A stretch of DNA of 64,000 nucleotides from Foetidibacter luteolus (GCF_009650435.1 NZ_VVIP01000003.1:73238-137237), one strand, 5' to 3'. Shown: positions 15,735-23,587, counted from the first letter of the stretch. The notes: generated by a model from the letters alone, not told the origin. Made by a program: numbers and translations.

Positions 15735-15806
15735 GGACGAATAGCTCCAATGGAAGAGCATCACGCTGAAGCCGTGACAGTGCTGGTTCGAGTCCAGCTT
15801 CGTCCA
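15735..15806 (+). tRNA. tRNA-Phe(GAA)
   Basis: Acceptor GGACGAA / TTCGTCC, anticodon stem TCACG / CGTGA with loop CTGAAGC, T arm GCTGG / CCAGC, A73. Confidence 0.9.
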
Positions 15807-15818
15807 CCTGATGTAAAT

Positions 15819-15891
15819 GTCGTGCTGGCAGAGATGGCCTATGCATCCGGCCGCAACCCGGAAGAAAGAAGTTCGAATCTTCTGCACGACT
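15819..15891 (+). tRNA. tRNA-Cys(GCA) with C33
   Basis: Acceptor GTCGTGC / GCACGAC and U73, the Cys identity base. Anticodon stem TCCGG / CCGGA encloses loop CCGCAAC, so position 33 is C rather than the nearly universal U needed for the anticodon U-turn. T arm AGAAG / CTTCT. Confidence 0.85.
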
Positions 15892-16007
15892 CGGGGGTAA
15901 ATGGTTCATATATATGATCTGGTACCCGCTTACGCGATTTGGCATATTGCTCAATAATGAACAAAGCTCTTCGTTTTCTCAGGGTGCGCTATTGAGGCAA
16001 ATGCTTA

Positions 16008-16062
16008 ATAGAACCTCATCCGCCCTTTGGGCAACTTCTCCTAAAGGAGAAGGAAAAAGGAT
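16008..16062. repeat. Short palindromic intergenic repeat
   Basis: CCTCATCCGCCCTTTGGGC followed by the nested hairpin CTTCTCCTAAAGGAGAAG and GGATGA closing the outer pair. A common type of small bacterial intergenic repeat. It occupies part of the 258-bp gap between tRNA-Cys and tRNA-Trp. Confidence 0.6.
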
Positions 16063-16067
16063 GAATA

Positions 16068-16136
16068 ATGTTCAGAACGTACAAGAGTGCGACGCAAGAA
16101 AAGCTTAATAGCAGCAATACAGTTGGGCTCATAAAA
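16068..16136. repeat. Dispersed repeat, family B
   Basis: Contains CAGAACGTACAAGAGTGCGA and CGCAAGAAAAGCTTAATAGC, ending GGCTCATAAAA. Copies with the same order lie at 41880 and 51310. It sits inside the tRNA array, between tRNA-Cys and tRNA-Trp. Confidence 0.75.
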
Positions 16137-16149
16137 AAAAGAAAATAAT

Positions 16150-16220
16150 ATGGGTTTGGTGCAATGGCAGCATAGCGGTCTCCAAAACCGTTGGTCTTAG
16201 TTCGAGTCTGAGAACCCATG
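16150..16220 (+). tRNA. tRNA-Trp(CCA)
   Basis: Acceptor ATGGGTT / AACCCAT, anticodon stem GCGGT / ACCGT with loop CTCCAAA, T arm CTTAG / CTGAG, and G73 as expected for tRNA-Trp. Last tRNA of the array, 43 bp before the YkuK-like gene. Confidence 0.9.
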
Positions 16221-16263
16221 CAAAATGAAAACTCTGTAACCTAAAAATTAAGGATGGTATGAC

Positions 16264-16749
16264 ATGGAACATCAACAATGGAGACGGCTTGACGGTACCC
16301 GGATAAAGCTGCCGATTAAGGAAGAAATACGGCAAATGCTGATGAGGGAAAAAGATATGGGGCATGAGATTAAAGTGTGCATTGGTACTGACAGCCAGGT
16401 AAAAAGCCGCGAAACAACTTTTGCTACCGTTATTGTATTTCTACGGAAAGGAAAAGGTGGCTTTATGTACATCAACAAAGATTCTGTACAGCGCAGAATG
16501 GGTATTAAACAAAGGATGCTGGAAGAAGTATCAAGGAGCGTGGAAATTACTTTCGCTTTAACAGACATCTTTATTGCGTTTAATGTGCACATGGAAGTTC
16601 ATGCGGATATAAACACCAACCCCGCTTTTAAAAGTAACGATGCATTGAAAGATGCAATGGGTTACATTATGGGGATGGGGTTTGAGTTTAAAGCAAAGCC
16701 GCATGCATTTGCCAGCTCTAACTGCGCAGATAAAGTGGTGCAATCATAA
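16264..16749 (+). CDS. RNase H-like YkuK-family protein (DUF458)
   Basis: 161 residues of the YkuK/DUF458 family, which has a ribonuclease H fold. The first strand carries the acidic active-site position in VCIGTDSQVKSRETTFATVI. The middle contains FIAFNVHMEVHADINTNPAF, with acidic and His residues, and the end has PHAFASSNCADKVV. The biological role of the family is not well known. It is the first protein gene after the 16-tRNA array and is closed by a terminator, so it is probably co-transcribed with the tRNAs. A role in tRNA or RNA turnover is inference. Confidence 0.85.
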   Translation: MEHQQWRRLDGTRIKLPIKEEIRQMLMREKDMGHEIKVCIGTDSQVKSRETTFATVIVFLRKGKGGFMYINKDSVQRRMGIKQRMLEEVSRSVEITFALTDIFIAFNVHMEVHADINTNPAFKSNDALKDAMGYIMGMGFEFKAKPHAFASSNCADKVVQS

Positions 16750-16759
16750 AAAATAACAG

Positions 16760-16790
16760 GATGCCGTGCCCATTGCACGGCATCTATAAA
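16760..16790 (+). terminator. Rho-independent terminator
   Basis: Ten-base arms GATGCCGTGC / GCACGGCATC with a 5-base loop, after the YkuK-like gene. Ends the tRNA array-YkuK transcript. Confidence 0.8.
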
Positions 16791-16886
16791 AGTATAGAAT
16801 GAAAAAGAATTTACAGTTCATAATGAGAAGCCGGATAGGCATGGAACAATGGCACAGGAGTTTTCGATCGAATCAAATAATTCATT

Positions 16887-17630
16887 ATGGACACAAAACT
16901 TATTCACCAATTCGGTACGGAAATTCTTTCTTACCGTTTACGTACTGCACGGCAAAAGAAGCGTATGCAGTACGAAGATTTTGACAAGCAATTAATCGCA
17001 CTTGAAAAAGAAGAGAATTTACTTTATGAACAGCAGAAAAATTTAGGGTGGGAACCATTAAATCCCCCATACCAAAAGGGGTGGAATCGTTTTTTTGTTT
17101 TGAGCAATGATGTTGCAAAAAGCAAACATGCTGACTTCTTCAAAGAGATTCTTAGGAAGATTAATACATGTGAATGGAATGCGACGAAGGATTTCAGAAA
17201 GAAAAAGAAAAGAGTAACCCGGAGAATTTATATTATTCCCAAGCAAGAGTTGTTGAAGCCTGATGAGCAGCATTTTAATAAACTGAATTTCAATGACAAT
17301 GAAAAGCAATTCTTTCATCCGGAATATCGTTTTGAAAAATCAAAAAATGGATTTATAAAGTACTATGTATTCAATGAGCCCTGGCGATATGTTTTAAAAA
17401 TAAAACCAAATTTTATCTCACAGGTCAGGAAACATGATGCGCTGATCGAAAAAAGGTTACGCGAAATACGTAATTATGTACACCAAAGTAATTTGTCCGG
17501 ACGTATAGGTCATCTTCTTGATGGGCACTATCCATACAGACGGAGAACAAATAAGAAAAAAGAACCTCTTGCCTTTAAGCATACGCCATTGCCAAGACTT
17601 CTTGATGCTATAAAAGAACAGGAAATGTAA
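16887..17630 (+). CDS. Basic hypothetical protein of the RNA-repair island
   Basis: 247 residues, strongly basic (KKKKRVTRRIYIIPKQ near residue 110; RRRTNKKKEP near the end). The N-terminal ~60 residues are predicted coiled coil (QLIALEKEENLLYEQQK). There is no signal peptide or membrane segment and I recognise no family. The charge suggests nucleic-acid binding. It lies between the YkuK-like gene and the AAA ATPase on the same strand; a start earlier in the frame is not available. Confidence 0.65.
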   Translation: MDTKLIHQFGTEILSYRLRTARQKKRMQYEDFDKQLIALEKEENLLYEQQKNLGWEPLNPPYQKGWNRFFVLSNDVAKSKHADFFKEILRKINTCEWNATKDFRKKKKRVTRRIYIIPKQELLKPDEQHFNKLNFNDNEKQFFHPEYRFEKSKNGFIKYYVFNEPWRYVLKIKPNFISQVRKHDALIEKRLREIRNYVHQSNLSGRIGHLLDGHYPYRRRTNKKKEPLAFKHTPLPRLLDAIKEQEM

Positions 17631-17770
17631 ACTCTCAAAACTCACTTATGCGCACTTTGTATTGAAATAGAGCAATGCTTTTATACAAAAATGTTGCATT
17701 AGAAAGATGTCTTATTCCAACATCATTTTGCTTAATAGCAGCTATTTCAAGTTGATTAAACTAAATAACA

Positions 17771-18850
17771 ATGAACACTCAGAATAACCAGAAAACGACT
17801 AACAACATTAACGTGTTTGATAATCGTTTCCTTAATTCGAAAAGCTTATACATGCATTACTTTGGGAAGTTACCCAATGTAAATTACATCAGCAGCGTGG
17901 ATGGAGAGAGAGCATTTAATGCCTTTACAAAAACGTATCATGCTTATATAAAAGACATACATGAATACTCCTGGTTTGAGTACAAAAAGAAGAAATATGT
18001 TTTTGACATGGCAATGGTAGTACTAAACTGCAATTTTTTGATTGAATTTGATGAAGAATATTGCTACTTGTTGCATGATGGGACACAAAATGAAATGCTA
18101 GGCATTGTAACCACTCTGGCAATGCAATTTAAAGAAAGGCAGCGAAGGCAACCATTGGAAATAAATCTTATATGCAGGGAAGGTAATGGTATGACGCTTA
18201 GAGGAATGGAAATAAAAAGGGCCAGGCTGGATATTGATTTGTTTTATGAAGATGAGTTTAAGCCTGTTAATGATACCATTATCAAGCGCCTGAACCAAAA
18301 GAAAGACAAGGGTATCGTTTTACTGCATGGGTTGCCTGGAACCGGTAAAACAACTTACTTGCGCTACCTGATTGGGAAAATAAAAAAAAGAGTGTTGTTT
18401 TTATCGCCAAACATTGCGGGTAACTTGATGAGCCCGGATTTTATTGATCTGCTCATAGACAATCCTGACACCGTTTTGATTATTGAAGATGCAGAGAATA
18501 TAATACTCGACAGACGCATGAGCAATGACTCATCCGTCTCCAACCTGCTGAATATTTCAGACGGACTGCTTGCCGATTTTCTGAATGTACAGCTTATTTG
18601 CACTTTTAATAGCTCATTGACATTGGTAGACAGTGCGCTTATGCGTAAAGGACGGCTTATTGCAAAATATGAGTTCGGTAAGCTGAGTATTGAGAAGGCG
18701 CAGCGATTAAGTACCCATTTTGGTTTTGATACAGTAATCACCCAGCCCATGACTGTTGCTGAAATAAGCAACCAGCACGAGAAAACTTTCGAACCATCCC
18801 AACGTATAGAAGTACTTGGCTTTCGCAGAGATGCGGTACTGGAGAATTAA
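17771..18850 (+). CDS. AAA ATPase, BCS1-like, with island-specific N-terminal domain
   Basis: 359 residues. The first ~150 residues form a domain shared with the 185-residue protein at 13769 (YCYLLHD motif). The rest is an AAA module: Walker A GLPGTGKTTYLRYL near residue 182, Walker B VLIIEDAENIIL near 238, sensor-1 QLICTFNSS, and an arginine-finger region ALMRKGRLIAKYEF. The layout resembles BCS1-type ATPases. It probably remodels or unfolds a partner held by the N-terminal domain; the membrane-anchored paralogue is a candidate. Its stop overlaps that of the convergent WYL gene by 4 bp. Confidence 0.85.
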   Translation: MNTQNNQKTTNNINVFDNRFLNSKSLYMHYFGKLPNVNYISSVDGERAFNAFTKTYHAYIKDIHEYSWFEYKKKKYVFDMAMVVLNCNFLIEFDEEYCYLLHDGTQNEMLGIVTTLAMQFKERQRRQPLEINLICREGNGMTLRGMEIKRARLDIDLFYEDEFKPVNDTIIKRLNQKKDKGIVLLHGLPGTGKTTYLRYLIGKIKKRVLFLSPNIAGNLMSPDFIDLLIDNPDTVLIIEDAENIILDRRMSNDSSVSNLLNISDGLLADFLNVQLICTFNSSLTLVDSALMRKGRLIAKYEFGKLSIEKAQRLSTHFGFDTVITQPMTVAEISNQHEKTFEPSQRIEVLGFRRDAVLEN

Positions 18851-19866
18851 TCTTCTCCAAAATACACTTCGTACATCAACCTTGCTTTTCGCTTAATACG
18901 CCGAAGGAATGGCGCCGGGGATAAAATTTTCAACCCTTCACTAAAGCCAATCAATTCGCGTTCCAGTTCAAAGTTGGGTATTACGCAGATACTGAAAACA
19001 GTACCTTCCAGCGTTTCTTCCACAATTTTTTGCGAAGCATGAATAGGTTTGGTTTTTATATAAGGCGACTGGTAGCGATCGGCGAGAAATTCAATAATTG
19101 TGGGTATATCACCTGTATTTCGTGTTACACCCACAATATCGCTGAAATAAGTGTGTGGGTCAAAGCTCTTATGCTCACGGTAGATTTCACCTGGTAAGGT
19201 AACAATTTCCCGGATGCGGTCAAGTGCAAATGTGCAGATTTCTTTGCCCTTTTTGGTCATGCCCAGGATAAACCACCGGTTGCGGTATTCTTTTAAGAGA
19301 TAGGGATAGAAGATAATGTCGCTGGCCTCCCGTGCTTTGAAAGACTGATACGTAAGCTGAACTGTTGACCTGGATACGATGGCTTTGTGTAAAATATCCA
19401 GCCATTGAATACCGGTAAGCAGTTCATTCTTTTCAAAATCAATTACAGGTTGGCTGTTGTGTTGTTCGCTGTAAATTTTGTCTTCCAGTTTGTTTAGCAT
19501 TTCAGCTACTTCATTAAAGTGGCTGAAGCCTTTAAACTGGCGCAGCAGGTGCGATACTTCCTGCAGGATATTCAGGTCCTGGGAAGTAAGTGGGATGTTG
19601 GCGATCGAGTATTCCGGGTCTTCATAGCTGTAATATTTTTTATCAGTAACAATGATCGGCGCATTGTAACCCAGCTTATCGCTGCGCATTGCATTCAGGT
19701 CAAACCGAATGGTACGCATACTAACGGATTTATCTATGCCTTCGTATTCGTAGAGTGCCTCATTACATGATTCAATAAGGCCATCAATCGTCCATTTACG
19801 ACGGCGGTTTTGCAGGCATTTATCAATGGTACGGTACCGTATCAATGCGTTTCGGTTTACAGGCAT
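18847..19866 (-). CDS. WYL-domain transcriptional regulator
   Basis: 339 residues from MPVNRNALIRYRTID; the open frame extends 70 codons upstream across the operator and promoter and is unlikely to be used. An N-terminal winged helix (RYRTIDKCLQNRRRKW to SMRTIRFDLNAM) precedes a WYL domain (KAIVSRSTVQLTYQSF, PYLLKEYRNRWFILG) and a WCX-like C-terminus. WYL domains bind nucleic acids or nucleotides and often switch on under RNA or DNA damage. A 9-bp-arm palindrome lies 34 bp upstream and recurs before the Ro60 gene, so it is the likely regulator of the island and of itself. Confidence 0.88.
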   Translation of the reverse strand: MPVNRNALIRYRTIDKCLQNRRRKWTIDGLIESCNEALYEYEGIDKSVSMRTIRFDLNAMRSDKLGYNAPIIVTDKKYYSYEDPEYSIANIPLTSQDLNILQEVSHLLRQFKGFSHFNEVAEMLNKLEDKIYSEQHNSQPVIDFEKNELLTGIQWLDILHKAIVSRSTVQLTYQSFKAREASDIIFYPYLLKEYRNRWFILGMTKKGKEICTFALDRIREIVTLPGEIYREHKSFDPHTYFSDIVGVTRNTGDIPTIIEFLADRYQSPYIKTKPIHASQKIVEETLEGTVFSICVIPNFELERELIGFSEGLKILSPAPFLRRIKRKARLMYEVYFGED

Positions 19867-19899
19867 GAATTTTTTTGAGAAAAGTATAAAATAATTTTT

Positions 19900-19922
19900 A
19901 CTGTGCAAAAAGGTTGCACAGT
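19900..19922. promoter_or_regulatory. Palindromic operator at the WYL divergent promoter
   Basis: ACTGTGCAA-AAAGG-TTGCACAGT, perfect 9-base arms with a 5-base spacer. The rightward promoter has TTG (19914) inside the right arm and TTTG (19934) of a -7 box exactly 20 bases later. An identical palindrome with the same promoter spacing lies at 21931. The leftward side is 34 bp from the WYL start, which suggests autoregulation. Confidence 0.75.
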
Positions 19923-19999
19923 AGTCCATGAAGTTTGTATCACCAAAGCAAAACAAGTACTCTGAGACGAAAAATATCATGAGACAAACGGCATTGCTG

Positions 20000-20076
20000 C
20001 TATGAAGCTTCGTTGTGTCACTCACTTGTGCGCCTTGTTCTCTGCTTAGCAATGTGCAGCAGGCTGATACAGACAA
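20000..20076. repeat. Diverged family B repeat
   Basis: GCTATGAAGCTTCGTTGTG then TCACTCACTTGTGCGCC and AGCAATGTGCAGCAGGCTG. A similar stretch lies at 36436-36492 before susC. It aligns with the inverted family B form but has lost the exact core. Confidence 0.5.
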
Positions 20077-20317
20077 ACAAGTTCAGGACAGCAGTACAAA
20101 TAAAAAAGAGTAAGTGTGCCGAAAAATTCCATCATGGGGTGTAGGTCTTCTGAGTAGCGAAAATAACTATTTAGAATAAAATATTGTTAGCAGTTAAGCT
20201 AACGCAAAAGCTTCCTTAACGGGAAGACGGATATTGATTCTTTGAATGCAAACCAGGTGGATGTTTAACCGCATCGCAGTGCAGACGTAGTAACTATCTG
20301 TATGCTGTTGCATCATT

Positions 20318-20543
20318 GGACGGTGTCCGCCATAGGATCTGTGGGTCAGAGGTTCGACTCCTCTTTCCGCAAATGCGGAATAGCTCAATTGGTAGAGCAA
20401 CAGGAAATGCGTGGGTTCGAATCCCACTCCAACTTCACTTGGGTAGCTCAGGTGGTTAGAGCACTACACTGTTAATGTAGGATTCAGAAGAAGTACGCTG
20501 CTTCTCAAAAAATGGCGAAGTAAAACAGCCTTTACCGCTTTCC
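20318..20543 (+). ncRNA. Tandem circularly permuted tRNA-like modules (candidate double YrlA-type Y RNA)
   Basis: Two modules follow each other, each in the order T arm, 3' acceptor strand, 2-base link, 5' acceptor strand, D arm. Module 1: T arm AGAGG-TTCGACT-CCTCT, acceptor TTCCGCA-AA-TGCGGAA (7 pairs), D arm GCTC-AATTGGTA-GAGC. Module 2: T arm GTGGG-TTCGAAT-CCCAC, acceptor TCCAACT-TC-ACTTGGG (one C-C mismatch), D arm GCTC...GAGC, then an Asn-like arm CTACA-CTGTTAA-TGTAG. Read in normal tRNA order the acceptors do not pair. The ends GGACGG and CCGCTTTCC can pair and are flanked by TGTC and TTTACC, like the Y RNAs at 23.6-24.2 kb. The outer limits are uncertain. Confidence 0.6.
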
Positions 20544-20569
20544 TGCTGTGTAACAGCCCTAAACTTAAC

Positions 20570-20620
20570 TATGTTAAAAACATGCGGCAAGTTAAAAGTT
20601 ACCTGCAGGCGGGTGTAAAA
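20570..20620 (+). ncRNA. Structured RNA element, copy 3
   Basis: GTTAAAAGTTACC flanked by short pairing arms (TGC-G-GC / C-T-GCA), matching the core of the elements at 15128 and 15287. A looser outer pairing between CCTTTACCGC (20529) and GCGGGTGTAAAAGG (20609) is possible. It lies just upstream of the SPFH gene. Confidence 0.4.
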
Positions 20621-20782
20621 GGTATAGAGGAGTGCATTACTTCAATCTACTGAATACAGAAATAACTTTCTGTTGTTGTATTGAACTATTGCCCAAACTA
20701 TTCCTGAAACCGGCTTCCGTTGCTTTTAAATGGAAAGAGGTAAAGGCCCTTAAAAAAATGATTAAATCCATAAACAACAAAA

Positions 20783-21881
20783 ATGAAACATGTAAAAATT
20801 GGCGCTTACCAGGTTGGTTTGGTATTTAAGAAAGATTCTTATAAGCGCATGCTGAAAGAAGGTAACTACTGGCTGTGGAATGAATATGCAGTTGTTTGTG
20901 ATACAACCAAACAGTTCCATTCACCGGTTGAATTAAACATACTCTTACAAGATAACATGCTGCTGAATGCATTACATGTAGTAGATGTAAAAGATAATGA
21001 GATTGTGTTGCAGTATGAAAATGGTTTACTGAAGCAGGTATTGACTGCTGGCCGTTATAGCTTTTGGAAAGGAATTGTTCAATATGATTTTATTTATGCA
21101 GATATAAGCAAGGCTGAGATAACAGAGCAAATAGGCCGTGCCACTTTGCAACACAAATTGCTTGCTCCATTTGTAAGAAGCTTTAGTGTAGAAAACTATG
21201 AAAAAGCACTGTTGTTTGTAGATGGAAGATATGTTCAGCAATTAAACAGCGGGGGTGTACTATTGGTGGAAGAATAATATCGCCGTTAGTGTAGGAAAAG
21301 TGGATACCCGCCAGTTACAACTGGAGATTAACGGACAGGAAATATTAACGAGGGACAAAGCGGCATTGCGTCTTAACGGCCAGGCACAGTACAAAGTTGT
21401 GGATATTGAAAAGGCTCTGTTATACAATAAAGATTTCGATAAACAATTGTATGTGGCTTTTCAGTTGGCCTTACGTGAATATATCGGCGGGTTAAGCTTT
21501 GATGAACTGCTTGAGAAAAAGGAAAGCATCGCTCCCTTTATTTTGAAAGCTGTGACAGAAAAAGCGTTGGCATGTGGTATTGAAGTAAACGACTTTGGTA
21601 TTCGTGACATCATTTTACCTGGTGATGTAAAGGAAATTATGAACCAGGTATTGATAGCCGAGAAAAAGGCACAGGCAAATGTTATCATGCGCCGCGAAGA
21701 AACTGCCAGCACAAGAAGTTTGCTGAATACTGCAAAGCTAATGGAGGAAAACAGCATGCTGTTCAAATTGAAAGAAATGGAATACGTGGAAAAGATAGCG
21801 GATAAAATAACCAATATCAGCCTTAGTGGAAATGGCGTGTTGATAGAGCAGTTGAAGCAAATCTTCGTTCCGCAGAAGTAA
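20783..21881 (+). CDS. SPFH/slipin-like protein, split by a one-base frameshift
   Basis: Two overlapping frames, 20783-21277 and 21255-21881, together encode one slipin/band-7 protein of ~366 residues. The first frame runs off at QQLNSGGVLLVEE; the second continues with YYWWKNNIAVSVGKVDTR, the usual slipin text after a Pro/Gly turn. The break falls at five G residues at 21251-21255. Four G would give a continuous SGVYYWWKN. It may be a sequencing error, phase variation or a true mutation. Slipins form membrane-associated oligomers and are often found beside RtcB and Ro60 genes. Transcription probably starts at the operator-controlled promoter near 19945, and a terminator follows. Confidence 0.8.
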
Positions 21882-21886
21882 TAGTA

Positions 21887-21917
21887 TAGATGTCGCCATA
21901 AGAGGCGGCATCTATTA
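21887..21917 (+). terminator. Hairpin terminator after slipin
   Basis: Eleven-base arms TAGATGTCGCC / GGCGGCATCTA with one G-U pair and a 6-base loop. It lies immediately upstream of the Ro60 operator. Confidence 0.7.
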
Positions 21918-21930
21918 AAAAATAATTTTT

Positions 21931-21953
21931 ACTGTGCAAAAAGGTTGCACAGT
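21931..21953 (+). promoter_or_regulatory. Palindromic operator and promoter of the Ro60 transcript
   Basis: Same 23-base palindrome as at 19900, with TTG at 21945 and TTTG at 21965 again 20 bases apart, followed by GTATCATCAAACCAAAA (GTATCACCAAAGCAAAA at the other site). The Ro60 ATG is 32 bp beyond the -7 box, with a GGGGGTG ribosome site. A repressor bound here would cover the -33 element. Confidence 0.75.
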
Positions 21954-21999
21954 AACGTAAGAGGTTTGTATCATCAAACCAAAATAAAGGGGGTGCAGA

Positions 22000-23520
22000 A
22001 TGAAATTCAATTTCATGCTTTCAAAACAACAAAAAGAAATAATCAACAAAGAAGGTGAAACAGCTTTCGCACTACCAATACAGTTAGAGCTGTACACCGC
22101 TGTAGCCACCGCCGCATTAAGCGAGCAGTTTTATGAGAAAGCGAACGATAAGTTGCAACGTATCATAGAACTGATTGAAAAGAATGATGCAGCTTTTGTA
22201 GCTAAGCTGGCTGTTTATGCACGGGAACAAATGTACCTGCGCAGCATTCCGCCGGTATTGGTAGTTGAGCTGGCTAAACGCCATAGCGGAGATAATTTGG
22301 TAAGCAAACTAACCGGACGTGTAATTCAGCGTGCAGACGAGATAACCGAGTTGCTGGCTTATTATGCCATGGCCAATGCACGAAAAGAAGTTAAACAACT
22401 GAATAAGTTGAGCAAACAATTGCAAAAAGGAGTGGCTGAAGCATTCAACAATTTTGATGAATACCAGTTTGCCAAGTACAACCGGGATGCTAATGTAAAA
22501 TTGAAAGATGCTTTATTCCTGGTACACCCAAAGGCAAAAGATGAAGCACAGCAGCAATTGTTTGATAAGATAGCCAAAGATGAACTGGAAGTTCCCTATA
22601 CCTGGGAAGTAGAGTTGAGTGCGCTTGGCCAGCTTAAATTTGACGATGCAGAAACAAAGCGCCAGGCTTTTCGTGGAAAATGGGAGGAACTGATATTCAG
22701 CAACAAACTGGGTTATATGGCAACGTTGCGTAACCTACGGAATATAATGGAAGCAGAGGTAAGCAATGAAGCTTTAAAAAAAGTATGCGCTTACCTGTCA
22801 AATGAAAAAGCTGTAGCAAACAGCAAGCAGTTGCCATTCCGTTTCCTGGGCGCTTACCGTGAGTTAAAGCAATTGGCTGATGGCCGGGTAGGCCTGGTAT
22901 TGGAAGCTTTGGAACAGGCAGTATTGTTCAGCGCAGCGAATATAGCCGGCTACGATGCAGGTACCAAAGTGGTTATTGCAGCAGATGTTAGCGGAAGTAT
23001 GCAAACTGCTATAAGCCCAAAAAGCAAAATACAGAATTATGATATAGGGCTCATGCTGGCAATGTTGTTGCAAAGCCGTTGCGAAAATGTAACTACAGGT
23101 ATGTTTGGCGATAGCTGGAAAATAATCGGCGTGCCAAAAAAGAATATCCTGGCCAATGTACAGGAGTATCACCGCCGTGAAGGAGAAGTTGGCTACAGCA
23201 CCAACGGTTACCTGGTTATTAAAGACCTGTTGATGAAAAACAAAGCAGTTGATAAGATTATGATGTTTACCGACTGCCAGTTGTGGAACAGCAACAACAC
23301 AGGTGAAACCATTGCAGGCCTGTGGAGGCAATACAAAAAAATTGCCCCTGCCGCTAAGCTATACCTGTTTGACCTTGCCGGCCATGGCAATACGCCATTG
23401 AATGTGTTGCGGGATGATGTGTTTTTGATTGCCGGCTGGAGCGACAAGATCTTTGATGTGCTTCGTGCCATAGAAGATGGTACAGATGCAGTGCAAATGA
23501 TTAACAGCATCGAATTATAA
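22000..23520 (+). CDS. rsr: Ro60/Rsr, TROVE-domain RNA-binding protein
   Basis: 506 residues. The N-terminal ~310 residues form the TROVE helical-repeat ring (FVAKLAVYAREQMYLRSIPPV and LGYMATLRNLRNI are typical). They are followed by a VWA domain with a metal site VIAADVSGSMQ near residue 325 and DLAGHGN near the end. Ro60 proteins bind Y RNAs on the outside of the ring and ends of misfolded or damaged RNA in the cavity, often together with exoribonucleases. Here at least four Y-RNA-like structures follow within 700 bp. Expression is predicted to be under the palindromic operator at 21931. The start is fixed by the GGGGGTG site 5 bp upstream. Confidence 0.93.
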   Translation: MKFNFMLSKQQKEIINKEGETAFALPIQLELYTAVATAALSEQFYEKANDKLQRIIELIEKNDAAFVAKLAVYAREQMYLRSIPPVLVVELAKRHSGDNLVSKLTGRVIQRADEITELLAYYAMANARKEVKQLNKLSKQLQKGVAEAFNNFDEYQFAKYNRDANVKLKDALFLVHPKAKDEAQQQLFDKIAKDELEVPYTWEVELSALGQLKFDDAETKRQAFRGKWEELIFSNKLGYMATLRNLRNIMEAEVSNEALKKVCAYLSNEKAVANSKQLPFRFLGAYRELKQLADGRVGLVLEALEQAVLFSAANIAGYDAGTKVVIAADVSGSMQTAISPKSKIQNYDIGLMLAMLLQSRCENVTTGMFGDSWKIIGVPKKNILANVQEYHRREGEVGYSTNGYLVIKDLLMKNKAVDKIMMFTDCQLWNSNNTGETIAGLWRQYKKIAPAAKLYLFDLAGHGNTPLNVLRDDVFLIAGWSDKIFDVLRAIEDGTDAVQMINSIEL

Positions 23521-23523
23521 ATC

Positions 23524-23558
23524 AAGTAGCATACCGGTGTATGCCGGATGCTACTTTT
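23524..23558 (+). terminator. Hairpin terminator after Ro60
   Basis: AAGTAGCAT / ATGCTACTT arms with an inner CCGG / CCGG stem, followed by TTTT within the stem end. It separates the Ro60 message from the Y-RNA cluster or marks a processing site. Confidence 0.7.
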
Positions 23559-23587
23559 ACAAAGCTCTTTGAACAAGTTTTACAAGA

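Noticed and set aside
14458..15954. Long reverse-strand and forward frames across the tRNA array (for example 14458-14757, 14992-15186, 15724-15954)
   Set aside because: They run through tRNA genes, and their peptides contain repeated T-loop translations such as GLEPVS or RFEL; artefacts of tRNA sequence.
17690..17740. A third WYL operator before the AAA ATPase
   Set aside because: Only a weak AATGC/GCATT inverted repeat with a long spacer is present; it does not match the 9-base arms of the two clear sites.
19867..20076. N-terminal extension of the WYL regulator frame
   Set aside because: The extension crosses the operator palindrome and promoter and has no family similarity; the start at 19866 matches the usual WYL protein start.
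20374..20435. A normal-order tRNA made from TGCGGAA, its D arm and the next T arm
   Set aside because: The acceptor strands TGCGGAA and TCCAACT do not pair and no anticodon arm fits between the D and T arms; the permuted reading pairs seven of seven.
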